DNA from: Formicarius rufipectus
Taxonomy: Eukaryota > Chordata > Aves > Passeriformes > Formicariidae
Assembly (NCBI GenBank): GCA_013399695.1
Contig: VXAU01001345.1
Span: 20,439 to 84,438 of the forward strand
Direction of reading: 5' to 3'
DNA: 64,000 nucleotides
In this document: positions 24,133 through 34,473 of the stretch, piece after piece
Numbering within the stretch: position 1 is the first letter of the stretch
Layout of the letters: every line of letters begins with the position of its first letter
Translations under genes and position numbers: made by a program
The notes under the pieces: generated by a model
What the model was told of the DNA's origin: nothing
The model's database searches: none
What the model saw: only the letters and a program-made list of their open reading frames with translations

Positions 24133-25555
24133 CACAAAACCAGAAGAGTGAAATTAAATTTATGTCCAATATTATTTTGATTATTTTTGAATGCAGAAAA
24201 AATCTATTATAAATAAATAATTTTGAAAAACAGAAGTTTTTGTTCTCTAGCTCAGTTTACTTTAGTATATTTTCTGTCTTCAATTGCAGTCTCTCTCACG
24301 CACTGCCAGAAGATTTCTTTTTATAACGTATTTTGCTCATAAATCGACATACATATTTTCATTCTTTTTTTAAAGGTGATTTATAATCTTTGTCAGAGGT
24401 GTCAGTGTGTAAAACTAGGCATTAACTCTTTTGGTTTTTTGAGAACTGCTTAAAACACTCCTTACTGAGCTCAAAATCTGAAGTGTGAACCGTCACCTCC
24501 TTTTAGCAATGATTCATATTCTGTAGTAATCTTGTATTTTACTCTCTGCAGAAATACTGGTTTATTATATAGAAGTGCAGAGAAACATATGCATATGATT
24601 CTAATAAAATAGGACCATGAATAGATCTTTTTCACTGCAGCACCTCTTCGTCATCGAAAGCCCTCTTGAATAACATTAAAATAGGAATATAAACCACTTT
24701 AGGAGACATTATATGTTGTTCTCAAAAAAATGCTGAAATTCTTCTGGTGAAATAGTATTCTAACAGAAAATTGAAACTCTCAGACATTTCACGTGATGGT
24801 CACTCATAAAGAAGTTTTAGTAGGTACTCATAAATAAGACATTATCCTTCACCCTTTAGACAAAAACTTTCCAACACTATGGTTTTGATTATGTTTCTAA
24901 AAAAACATTAAATAAAATAAATAAAATGAACTGTCACCTACCAGTATGCACAGAATTCAAAATACCAAGCACAGAACAAACTGAGTTTGACATTAGAAAA
25001 AACTTGAGTGTGACAGCTGCAGCAGTTACATCTTGTGGAAGGATGTGAGTGCTTGCAAAGACTTTACATCAGGTCCTGGTTGGGAGCTGGCATTTTCAAA
25101 GGTCATGAAGCTCCTCAGCACCATTCAATTACTGCACAAAGGGTACTACTGACAGTTTTAACACTGTGGTTAAATTAGCTGAGTATTAGCTGAGACAATC
25201 AAACTTTTGACAGGAATGGTTGGATAATATCTGTATATAAAAAAAAATACCTCGAATATAATATCCATTTTACCCCCTCTATTTTTTTTTGAACAATTTA
25301 GTTGTCCTGTATCTTGTGAAGGTATCAACATTCCCAGCTTGACAGTTGTACTAATCAAAAATCTTTGAATTAGCCCCTTTAGGTTTTGCACTTTACTTTA
25401 GTTTCTGAATGAGCAATCTGAATCAGTAACACACTTTTCAAACTGTATTGACATAGACATACTGCTCAAAACAGGAAAAGATCAAAGTTGTTCTATTGTT
25501 TACAAATGCACATGCACTTTTGTGGCTTGCCCTGCAAACAGTGTAGATGAAATTA
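24133..25555. other. AT-rich non-coding DNA, nothing recognised
   Basis: No gene or repeat is recognised between the LTR fragment and the CR1 copy. Confidence 0.5.
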
Positions 25556-26095
25556 GAACCATAGAATCATTTAGACTGCAAAAGTCCTTTAAGATCAGTT
25601 AACCCAGCACTGCCAAACCCACTACTAAACCATGTCCTTAAGTGGCCCATCTACATTACTTTTAAATACCTCAAGGAACTCAATCACTTCCCTGGAGAGC
25701 CTGTTCTAAGGCTTGACATCTCTTTTGATGAGGAAATTTTATGTAATATCCAATCTAAATCTCCTCTGGTGAAACTTGAGGCTATTTTCTCTTGTTCTAT
25801 TGGTTTTTAATTGGGAAAAAAGAGACTGATGCCAAACTCACTACAATTTCTTTTCAGGTAGTTGTAGAGAGTGGTAAGTTCCCCCTGGAGACTTCTTTTC
25901 TCCAAGCTAAACAACCTCAGCTCCCTCAGCTGCTTCACATAACACTTGTGCTCCAGGACCATCACTGGCTCTGCCACCCTTCTCTGGACATGCTCCAGCA
26001 CCTCAATGTCTGTCTGGTAGTGAGGGACCTAAAACTGAACACGGGATTCAAAGTGTGGCCTCAACAAGTACAGGGTGACAATCACTTCCCTGATA
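25556..26095 (-). mobile_element. CR1 LINE, 5'-truncated 3' end (about 540 bases)
   Basis: The plus strand begins ACCATAGAATCATTTAGACTG, the reverse of the CR1 3' terminus with its ATTCTATG-type ending. It then follows the CR1 3' region in order: the 'tgtccttaagtggcccatct' block, CAATCACTTCCCTGGAGAGCCTG, AATATCCAATCTAAATCTCC, TCTTGTTCTATTG, then CTTTTCTCCAAGCTAAACAAC, CTCAGCTGCTTCACATAACA, CTCTGGACATGCTCCAGCAC and GGGACCTAAAACTGAACACG. Truncation at about 26095 on the right is the usual 5' truncation of LINE insertions. A plus-strand frame of 116 codons inside it (25792-26142) is a by-product, not a gene. Divergence is moderate. Confidence 0.93.
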
Positions 26096-27303
26096 AAAGT
26101 GGAAAACAACATGTTTCATCCAAGAAAAACAAAATGGTCTAGCTCTTTGAATTTGTGGTATATACCTTTCTGTATTGCATCCTGTTCTGTAAGACAGAAG
26201 ATACTACTGTGGCAGGCTACGTCATAGTATCAATGTATGAACAAGAAATGCAGATGATAGAAGGAAACAAACTGTCCAGAAAAAATTATGCTAATGAAGT
26301 GTAGCACTATAAGCTGCCTGTTACTATTCAAAGAGTCGATTTTGCTAGCCTACTCCATTTGCATTTCTCACAGAAGGAATAGCAAGATCAGAGGAATCGG
26401 GGTTTTGAGCAGTCATGTTGCTGATAAGATTAATTGACAGTGAACTACAGTACACTTAAGTTCTTATGCAGAAGTACTCAAACGATAACACAAATTCTTT
26501 TTCCATGTCTACTAATAGTGGTCTCAAAACACAATGTATGTGTTTAACTCTGGACAATTTTCTTATATCAAAGTTAAGTAGTTTTAAAAATACTTCATCT
26601 TTTATGAGAAACCTAGAGATTTTGAGTTTGTACAGGTATGTCCATTCTCAATTGAATTAGCCATGATTTATTTTGAGTACCAGAATGAATCCTAAATCCT
26701 AATCCTAGACCTAGTAAGTCTAGCTTAGGAATTTTTCATGCCCTAGGCACAGGACTGGAACTTCTGCTCTTAGTACATGATGGATGAACTATATATTATC
26801 TAAAAATTAATAAAATACAGTCAGTTTAACTGCATGTTTTGCTCATACTCAGGACTGTTATGAAAATATGCTCAGTAGTTGTTTTCCTGGAAGTTTGAGA
26901 ATCTGCTCTACTAAATATTTGGAAAAATGCCCAGTTACAGAAAAAAGACAGTCCCATAAGACTGTCCTAAGGGATATGGAGTTAAGTGATATACAAGAAA
27001 TCTCATTACGTGGGAAAGTTAGCAATGCTAACTGGTCAAGGACTCTTGAAGGACTTTTCAAGTGCTAGAGGACTGGGACTGCTTGATTAAAAGCCCCATT
27101 ATTGGTAGTACCTAAAAAAATAAGGATTTTGTTCTAGATTCCAGGTGCTTTCTTAGTTATCAAATCATGATTTTCTAATGAAACATAGTTTACAGGATTA
27201 AAATACATATGTACGGACAAAGAATAATAATCCTGTTTGATCGGATTTCAGAGATATTTTACTGAATGTTGCAATAAATGATGTCACTCTCTTATTTGGT
27301 TTG
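26096..27303. other. AT-rich non-coding DNA, nothing recognised
   Basis: No gene, RNA or known element is seen between the CR1 copy and the LTR pair. Short open frames overlap on both strands near 26858-27068 without support. Confidence 0.5.
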
Positions 27304-28483
27304 TGTTGCAGGGTTTTGGTAGTTGTGGGGCTATGGGAGTGACTTCTGTGACAAGCTGCTAGAAGATGATAGAGCCAATGTCAGCTCCAAAACAGACCCA
27401 CCTCTGGGCAAATCTGAGCCCACCAGCAATAGCTATAGTGCCTTTGGGATAACATAAATAAGAAGAGGAGCAATTGTAGCCTGAGTCTGAGCAAAGGAGT
27501 CTTCTCCCTAAGGAGGAAGGAACATGGCAGGCAATGTGTGATGAACTGACCACAGCCCCTATTCCACAGCTCTCCACACCACTGAGTGGAAGAGGTATAA
27601 AATTTGGGACTAAAACTTTCTCAGCGAGAAAGGAGGGATGGAGAAAAAGTGTTTTGACCTTTGGTTTTATGTCTCATTATTTACCTTGATTTGATTTACA
27701 ATAAATTAAACAGATTTCCCCAAGTCTGGTCTGTTTTGCCTGTGTGGGCAGAGAGTGAACTCCCCCTGTCCTTCTCTTGACCCATGAGCCTTTTGTTACT
27801 TTTTTTCTGCACTGTCCAGCAGAGGAGAGGAGTGATAACCAGCTTTAGTCAGCAATTGTCATCCAGACAGAGTGAACTCCCCTGTCCTAGTTTCAGCTAG
27901 GACAGAGTTAATTTTCTTCCTAGTAGCTAGTATGGTGTTGTTTTGCATTTGAGATTAATGTTGATAGCTTACTGATGTTTTGATTGTTGTTATATAGTGC
28001 TTACCCTCAGTTGAAAACCTTTCAGTTTCCCATTGTCTGCTGGTGCACAAGGGGTTGAGTGAAGCATAGGTGGGAGCAGCTGATCTGAACTAGTCTAAAG
28101 GGTATTCCATACTACAGAATGTCATGCATGCCCTGTGGAATGGTGGAATTTGACTGCAAGTCACATGGGAATGGCCTGGGTGAGCAGTTTTAATTAGCAG
28201 ATGGTGAGCAATTTTAATAGTCCATTTTTTGCTCTGCTTCAGTTTCCATTTTTATTTTTTTTTAATTACTGTTGGCAGCTGTTGTAGTAGTATAGTTTTA
28301 TTATTATTAATTATTATATTTTGCTTTATTTCAATTATTAAGCTGTTCTTATCTCAGCCCATGAATTGTGGTGTTTTGGTTTTTTTCCTGATTCTCCTCA
28401 CCATCTTACCAGTGGGTGAGGAGTAAGTGAATGGTTGCATGGTACTTCGTTGCCAGCTGAGGTTAGACCAGAACACCACCACA
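27304..28483 (+). mobile_element. ERVK-like solo LTR, internally deleted and interrupted by a second LTR
   Basis: It starts TGTTGCAGGGTTTTGGTAG, continues with the 'gacagagccaatg...' and 'gggataacata' landmarks of a common passerine LTR, then lacks the long repetitive middle present in the related copy at 54249. It resumes at GGAGGAAGGAACATGGCAG and TGTGATGAACTGACC. The polyadenylation signal AATAAA is at 27700-27705, followed by CCCCAAGTCTGGTCTGTTTTG and CGACCCACGAGCC-like tail sequence. The last unbroken part ends at about 27892. The expected terminus CCACCACA appears only at 28476-28483, beyond the ERVL-type LTR, which points to a nested insertion. No viral genes are present. Confidence 0.75.
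27893..28475 (+). mobile_element. ERVL-type solo LTR nested in the ERVK-like LTR
   Basis: It begins TGTCCTAGTTTCAGCTAGG, then AGAGTTAATTTTCTTCCTAG, a GTTGATAGCTTACTGATGTT block, TCAGTTTCCCATTGTCTGC, AAGGGTATTCCATAC and, at the end, ATCTCAGCCCATGAATTGTG, GTGGGTGAGGAGTAAGTGA and GGTTAGACCAGAACA. This is the layout of a widespread passerine ERVL-type LTR. The usual TATA region after the 'attccatac...gtcat' block appears altered or missing. The candidate 5-base target duplications (TCCCC before, CCACC after) agree at only three positions. No internal sequence remains, so it is a solo LTR. Confidence 0.8.
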
Positions 28484-29218
28484 CCATCTAAGTGATATAA
28501 AAGGCATTTGCTTTCAGTACATCTACTCTCGGCTCATCACATATCCTCAGAAAATCAGTTGGTCACTAAGTTATTGAGAATTAAGAAAGCAAGTACAACC
28601 TTGAAATCTCTGAAGAGATTGGTTAGCCTAATCAAAGTGAAACTTGAAAAGGTACATAATATTACATTCTCATCTGTTATGAACAAGTATGAACCAGGCC
28701 TTAGTTGAAATAAGCTGACAGATGATTTAGTTTTTGGTGATTTTTTCCCATCATTTGTAATCACTACTTTGAGAATTTACTCAGTGTCAAAATAGTAGGT
28801 GTGTATGATGTTTTTCTTATCATGAAATAACCACATAAAATAATCTTGGTAAAATAAACAGGCACTGTTAAGATTCTGCCTATTAGTAAGGAACCATTTA
28901 ATAAATATTTGTGAGGACTAAGCATGAAATCAACAATTTTGAGAAAATCTCATCTTGCATTCTGAAGGCCTGGAAATGATTCCCCTCCAGCTTTGATGCC
29001 AGGATGCAGAAAATTATTGCAAAGTATTCTACATGTGGTGGTTGGGGAACAAAAATGTATTTGAGTGCCTCAAAGTAGGGTGCTTTCTCAATTGGGATAA
29101 TGTCTTGGTATTACTTTTGTTGTTTAAATCTTCTGGAGAAAAATCATTAAATAGTACTTAATTTATTACCACTGTTAACAGTTCTTTTCCTCCCTGCCAA
29201 TAATTGGGTAATCTGAAG
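28484..29218. other. AT-rich non-coding DNA, nothing recognised
   Basis: No gene or repeat is recognised. Two overlapping frames of under 70 codons on opposite strands near 28508-28764 have no support. Confidence 0.5.
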
Positions 29219-29270
29219 AAAAAACAAAACAAAACAAACAAACAAAAAACAAACACAAAAACACAAAAAA
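29219..29270. repeat. A/C-rich low-complexity tract
   Basis: Irregular CAAAA/CAAA/CACA units. Separate T and A runs follow at about 29317-29331 and 29369-29383. Confidence 0.85.
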
Positions 29271-29939
29271 GCTGTGATCTGTAATGAAATAAATTCCCTA
29301 CCATCTAATATTCTTCTTTTTTTTTTTTTTCTCAGTGTTTTTGTAATATATGCAGTTAGTAAAAAGGAAAAAAAAAAAAAAATCCAGAAATGACTGACAT
29401 CAAACATAACTCAATGTTCAATCAGTGACATACCATGCATATTGTGTTAACACAGATTGTAATTACTTTCTCACCAAATGGTATGCCAGATCTTTTCACT
29501 GAATAAATGTATGCAAGTGATGTGCCATCATTCTATTACTGCCAACTTAATAGTTATCTCTTTTGGAGAGAAGAAGAAAAATTAAGGTATTTAACTAATT
29601 TCTTAGAATTTTCACATTCAGTATCTAAAAACTATGTTTACTAGGGAACATGAACACTTTTATTAAAAATTGTGCAGCATTAGCATCTAAAATGATGATG
29701 AACAGAAAGGAGAAATAAGAGCTCTGAACTATAAGAACCTCTGACAGTACTGGGACATTAAATTCCATTCCCTAGGAACACAGAAGAAAGAACAACACAG
29801 ATGGGAGGAGCGTGTTGGTTCTCTACTCATCCTTTTAATTCAAAATAAAAGATATAATTAACATTTTTTTCTCAAATCAGTGTTGTGTATGGAATCCCTC
29901 CTCAGAGGACTATGCTATTTTCACTGTATGGAGATGTTT

Positions 29940-30064
29940 GGTTTTTTTGTTTGTTTGGTTGGTTGGTTTTGGTTTTTTTGCTTGTTTTGTTTTTTGTTTT
30001 GTTTTGTTGGGGTTTTTTTGTTGTTTTGGTTTGTTTGTTTATTGTTGTTTGTTGTTTTTTTTTT
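29940..30064. repeat. T/G-rich low-complexity tract
   Basis: Irregular TTTG/TTGG/TTTTG units over about 125 bases. Two open frames across it are composition artefacts. Confidence 0.9.
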
Positions 30065-31678
30065 GCGAAACAATCATCAGAAACCTGTGAAGATTAAATA
30101 ATATTCTAATGCTTGTTTGTGTGATCCTACAGTTGACATAGCATTGGCATGTACTGCTGCACATTAAAACATATTGTGTCCACAGCACATAGATTGAACT
30201 ATATGAGAAATCTGACACTGTAGTATGACAGGGCAGTAAGGGAGTTCAAATGAACAGGAGATACAAACAAAATGATGAGTATAACATGCTAGGCCATGTT
30301 TGACACTCCTATAAGCCAGCGGAGAAAAAAATCAAGGGAGCTTGGAAACAAAGCAGCAATAAGCTGTAAAACAGTTTGACTTTGACAGTTTCTGAACATC
30401 TACAAAACCACTCTCAGTCCTGGTACCTCTAACAAGGATTATGGGATAGATGTCAATTTTCTGTAAGGTTGTGGGCTGATGGGAAGAATTTCAACAGCAA
30501 GAGAGTGCCCCAGCTGAAATGAGAACATGAATAAATTAGCTTCACACTGAAAATAGCTTTCATTTAACATGAAAAAAGGCTTAGGTATTTTGTTTCATGT
30601 TCAGTAGAAGGAAAGACAATGGAAATGAGGAGTCTAGACTTCATTTTCACTAGACCAATTTCTGTCTTTTGGTCTAGTATTTTGGTAACTAAGTTTGTAG
30701 AAGACATATTTTAAATCCATTCTCTGTCTGAATCCCACAAAGGCTTAATTCAGAATGTGCTAGGATATTCTGGAACAGAAATTTTATTTTGTCAAAATCT
30801 ATAGAACACTCAGCTATCACTCTAACTCAGGACATGCAATTCAAATATCCAGTTAGATAAATGGTTAATTCATTAGATTATGGAGTGTGAATTCTTATGA
30901 AAATATTATAGTATTCAATTAAAATTGCCACTAAAGCTAGGAAAAGGGAACAGTAGCGTCCCATCCGCCAAACCTCAATTCAGAAATATATTACTTTGCA
31001 AAGGTGTAATTTGGATTCTTATCTCAAAAATCTCCAATAATTCAGTGAACTCTCTATAGAATGTTTACAACTGCCTATTTTGGAACATAGAATTTTTCCT
31101 AAAGAATTTTCATTTTTCTCATCTAGACTGTAATCTCTAGCTCCATCTAGTTCTGAAAGAGGGGATTCAATCTCAAGGCTTGAACTACAGGAAATATGTG
31201 AGATTCTTGGCTTTTAAAAATACACCTTTGCATGAGTTTTTTGAGAAATCTAAATGTTTTGTTTGAGCCTCTCTCTTTTAACATGCAAGGACAAACTTTG
31301 GGAAAATATCTGCTTTTTTTTTTCTTTTCAAAGACAAGATGAGGATACATCATGAGCAACAAAATATGATTAAGAATGTTTTATGAAGTATAAAGTCAGA
31401 AGAGTCTAGTTTGACTTCTTATAAGGGACCATAAGGTACTTTTAACCAGTATTTTCAAATTTAATAGTTTCATTATGTTATTCCTTTTCATAGAAACCAT
31501 ACATTTTACAGTTAAACACTGTAAGGGAAGCTTTAGCATGCTCAGGATTTTGAATCTTCATATTTTCAGGCAATATAATCCCTGAAGAGTTTCCATGGTT
31601 TCTTTGCTTTCATGACATTTTCTTGAAAAGTGAATATATTGGAACGCTTAAGGAAAAAAAAAAAATCATATGCAATTA
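30065..31678. other. AT-rich non-coding DNA, nothing recognised
   Basis: No gene or known repeat is seen; the stretch ends at an assembly gap. Confidence 0.5.
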
Positions 31679-31821
31679 NNNNNNNNNNNNNNNNNNNNNN
31701 NNNNNNNNNNNNNNNNNNNNNNNNNNNNNNNNNNNNNNNNNNNNNNNNNNNNNNNNNNNNNNNNNNNNNNNNNNNNNNNNNNNNNNNNNNNNNNNNNNNN
31801 NNNNNNNNNNNNNNNNNNNNN
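31679..31821. other. Assembly gap (143 N)
   Basis: Undetermined bases, followed directly by a long A-rich tract. Confidence 0.99.
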
Positions 31822-31933
31822 CCCAAAACAAAAAAAAAAAAAAAAAAGGAAAAAAAAAACAAAAAAAAAAAAAAAACCCCCACAAAAAAAAAAAAAAAAA
31901 CAAAAAAAAAACAACAACAACAACAACAAAACC
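31822..31933. repeat. A-rich low-complexity tract at the gap edge
   Basis: A runs broken by single C or G, then ACAACAACAACAACAAC and a short CCCC cluster. The lysine-rich frames across it are artefacts. Confidence 0.9.
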
Positions 31934-32650
31934 CCACCAGTCTTACTATCTGGGCATGCATTTATATGAAAAAGACTGAAACCAAATCAGGAATAAAAAG
32001 AATGATCAAAATCAGGCAAAAAAAATTTAGAAATTCTTAACACCTGAGGATTTTTCATTTTTTCATTTGTCCAATCAAAATAGGTCTCCATTGCATGCGA
32101 TAACTGATACAGCACTTTTTATTTCCTCTGTTATTTTTAGCATAAGCCATTGAAAAGCTGATTATTTCTAATTAGTCTGTAATTTTGTTGGTTTTTCCTT
32201 TTTTAATTTCTTTTTTATTTAATGAGCTGTATTGTTCTGTGTATATTCTGTAAAGAAAATCCTGATAAAAAGTAATGTAATTAAATACATATGACTTAAA
32301 AAAATATAATTTTTTTTCTACAATTTCTCTGTCATTTATACAAGTTATATGAAAGGATCAAATTAGTAACCAGATTAATTTAGGTCATCGAATGTGGAAA
32401 AAAAAACAACAAGAAAATTTACCAGAGAAATATGAAAACTACAATGGACACTTCAGAGTAATAATTTAAAACATATTTGAATAAATTTGTGATTCAGCTT
32501 TGAAGTTAACCTACAACATTTAAAGCACATGTCCTGAACGATTCAGCATAAGCACACACAAATTAAATTGAGACCGGAAACATCTTTTTCCTTTTAGTTC
32601 TCTAACTTGCCGTGATGATCAGGTTTTCAATCTTTATTCATCTTTTTAAG
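31934..32650. other. AT-rich non-coding DNA, nothing recognised
   Basis: No gene or known repeat is seen. Confidence 0.5.
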
Positions 32651-32817
32651 TTTTGGTGTTTTGTTTGTTGTTGTTTGTTTGGGGTTATTTTTGTTTTTTT
32701 TTTTTTTGGTTTGGGATTTTTGTGTTTTTTTTGGGGGGAATGAGGGGTTTGGTTTTTTTTTTTTGTTTTGTTTTTTTTTTTTTTGTTTGTTTGTTTGATT
32801 TGTTGTTTGGTTTTGTA
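32651..32817. repeat. T/G-rich low-complexity tract
   Basis: About 165 bases of TTTG/TTTTG units with GGGG clusters. Confidence 0.9.
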
Positions 32818-33293
32818 TAAAAAAGATTTAAAGATTTCTAACTACCTGTAATTCATAAAGTAATATTTATATACAAATGAATATTATCTGTAAAATCTTA
32901 GGAAGAATTATGAAGCCTGAGTAATTTTTCTCTTTGTACTTTGTATCAGTAAATCAGGTTCTTTATTGTTGGGGAATCTTTGGGCTTTTGTATTCTATGA
33001 TATTGATTATATAAACCTTCCTGAACTTTATTTTTCCATGGATTTTTATGCTTTAGTCTGTCTTTTTTTACTTCCACTCAAGTTTGACATCTACACTGGA
33101 CATTAGTTTTAAGTGTAGTTAAAGCCCTTAATAGCAGATCAATGAATTGAGTAGTAAATAAGCTCAGGTTGTCATCTCTGGAAATCTTTTAAGATTTGAA
33201 GCATTTTCAACATTTATTTTTCTTAAAAAGGCAATCTCAATTCAAAAAGAAGATATATTAATGATGCCTAAGATATTACCAGGGCTGATTATA

Positions 33294-33324
<31 letters not shown>

Positions 33325-33650
33325 ATGATGATAAATACCTGTACTACTTTCAGTAGTACTAATGAAAGAAAAAAAATCGAGATTAATGTTTCCTTCAGGA
33401 ACAAAGTCAGCACTCTTGCTGTGTTTAGGTTTTTTGGGTTTTATTTTATGGATTTAATATTTGTGAAAAGTTCTTGATTGACAATTCGAAACAATGAAGT
33501 CCTCCAAAGCAATTACTCTAATAATAGCAATAATGCCATAAATACTACTGTAAGCTTAGCTGTGTATCAGCCACTCTATGTGCTCAATTACTCTATGTTA
33601 TAGTTTAAAAATATTTAATGGATTTTTTTTTCTCTACTTTACCAACACAA
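32818..33650. other. AT-rich non-coding DNA with an (AT)n run
   Basis: A TA dinucleotide run followed by a T run lies at about 33289-33324. Nothing else is recognised. Confidence 0.6.
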
Positions 33651-34473
33651 TGATTTGGGAGCTGGATCCCAGAACTCCCTAAGAGCGCCTAGAACCAGGT
33701 AACAAAATGACGGTTGATAGCTTTGCACTTCAGCTTAATAGCTGGGGAGGACTGGAGGTGGTGGGAGAGAGGTTTTTCTGTTTTTTTTTCTTTGACGCAT
33801 TTCTCTGCTCCAGCTGCAATTTGGGTGCCAGCCACTGTTTGCTAGGCTGGTGGAAGCACTTGGAGGGAGCTCCCTTGGTTTAGCCCCACAACTCCACTCA
33901 CCCTGTGCTGTTTCTTTGGAGAGAGAGCAATCACTGCTACCTGGGCCAATGTTACCTGCAGAGGAGTTGCTAACCTCCGGCCCCATCAATTTTTTCAAAA
34001 AAAAAAAAAAGGATGAGGAGAGAGTTTTCACACTGCCCACAGGAAAGGTTTCATCACATCCTGGAGGTTGCCACTCCCAAGTACATTTTTCGGAACCAGC
34101 ACCATTCCCTAGTCAGTCTGTGCCTCACTGGAGTTTGTGAGTGACTTTTGTGACTGCTGCCCCTCGAGATACAGCATCTTCTCCCACTGCCTGTAAATAT
34201 AACTGCAGCAAAGGGGCAGAGATAGGACTTGACCTGTTCAAAAGTTTTGGATTACGGTGTTGCTGTTTATTCGGTTCTGGGTTTTTTTGTAGTTTGTTTT
34301 TGTTTGGCTTTTTGTTTGTTTGTTTGTTTTATATATATACATATAAACAGTTGTTATCCTTTTCTATACATTTCTGAATAAAATCTCTTAATTTCAGAGG
34401 TTGTAGTGGTTTTTGGGAAGAAGCTTCCCTCCTAGTCCAGATAGACATCTTAGTCTTCTTTTAAACTGAGACA
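33651..34473 (+). mobile_element. Solo LTR of an avian endogenous retrovirus, plus strand
   Basis: It starts TGATTTGGGAGCTGG and ends AAACTGAGACA. In order it shows AACAAAATGACGGTTGATAG, GCACTTCAGCTTAATAGCTG, a GGAGGTGGTGGGAGAGAGG block, a T run, GCTGCTGCCCCTCG-type sequence, CCACTGCCTGTAAATATAAC and a T/G-rich stretch. The polyadenylation signal AATAAA is at 34377-34382, followed by CTCTTAATTTCAGAGGTTG and GGAAGAAGCTTCCC. These landmarks are those of a common passerine LTR. It is GC-richer than its flanks. No internal viral genes adjoin it and no clear target duplication is visible. Open frames inside it are incidental. Confidence 0.75.

Noticed and set aside
25792..26142. 116-codon plus-strand frame
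   Set aside because: It is antisense to a CR1 3' end, which explains the sequence fully.
31566..32040. Several overlapping frames of 75-136 codons around the 143-base gap
   Set aside because: They are made of N and A runs; no real coding evidence.
33735..34377. Frames of 78-101 codons
   Set aside because: They lie inside the plus-strand solo LTR; no viral gene region is present.
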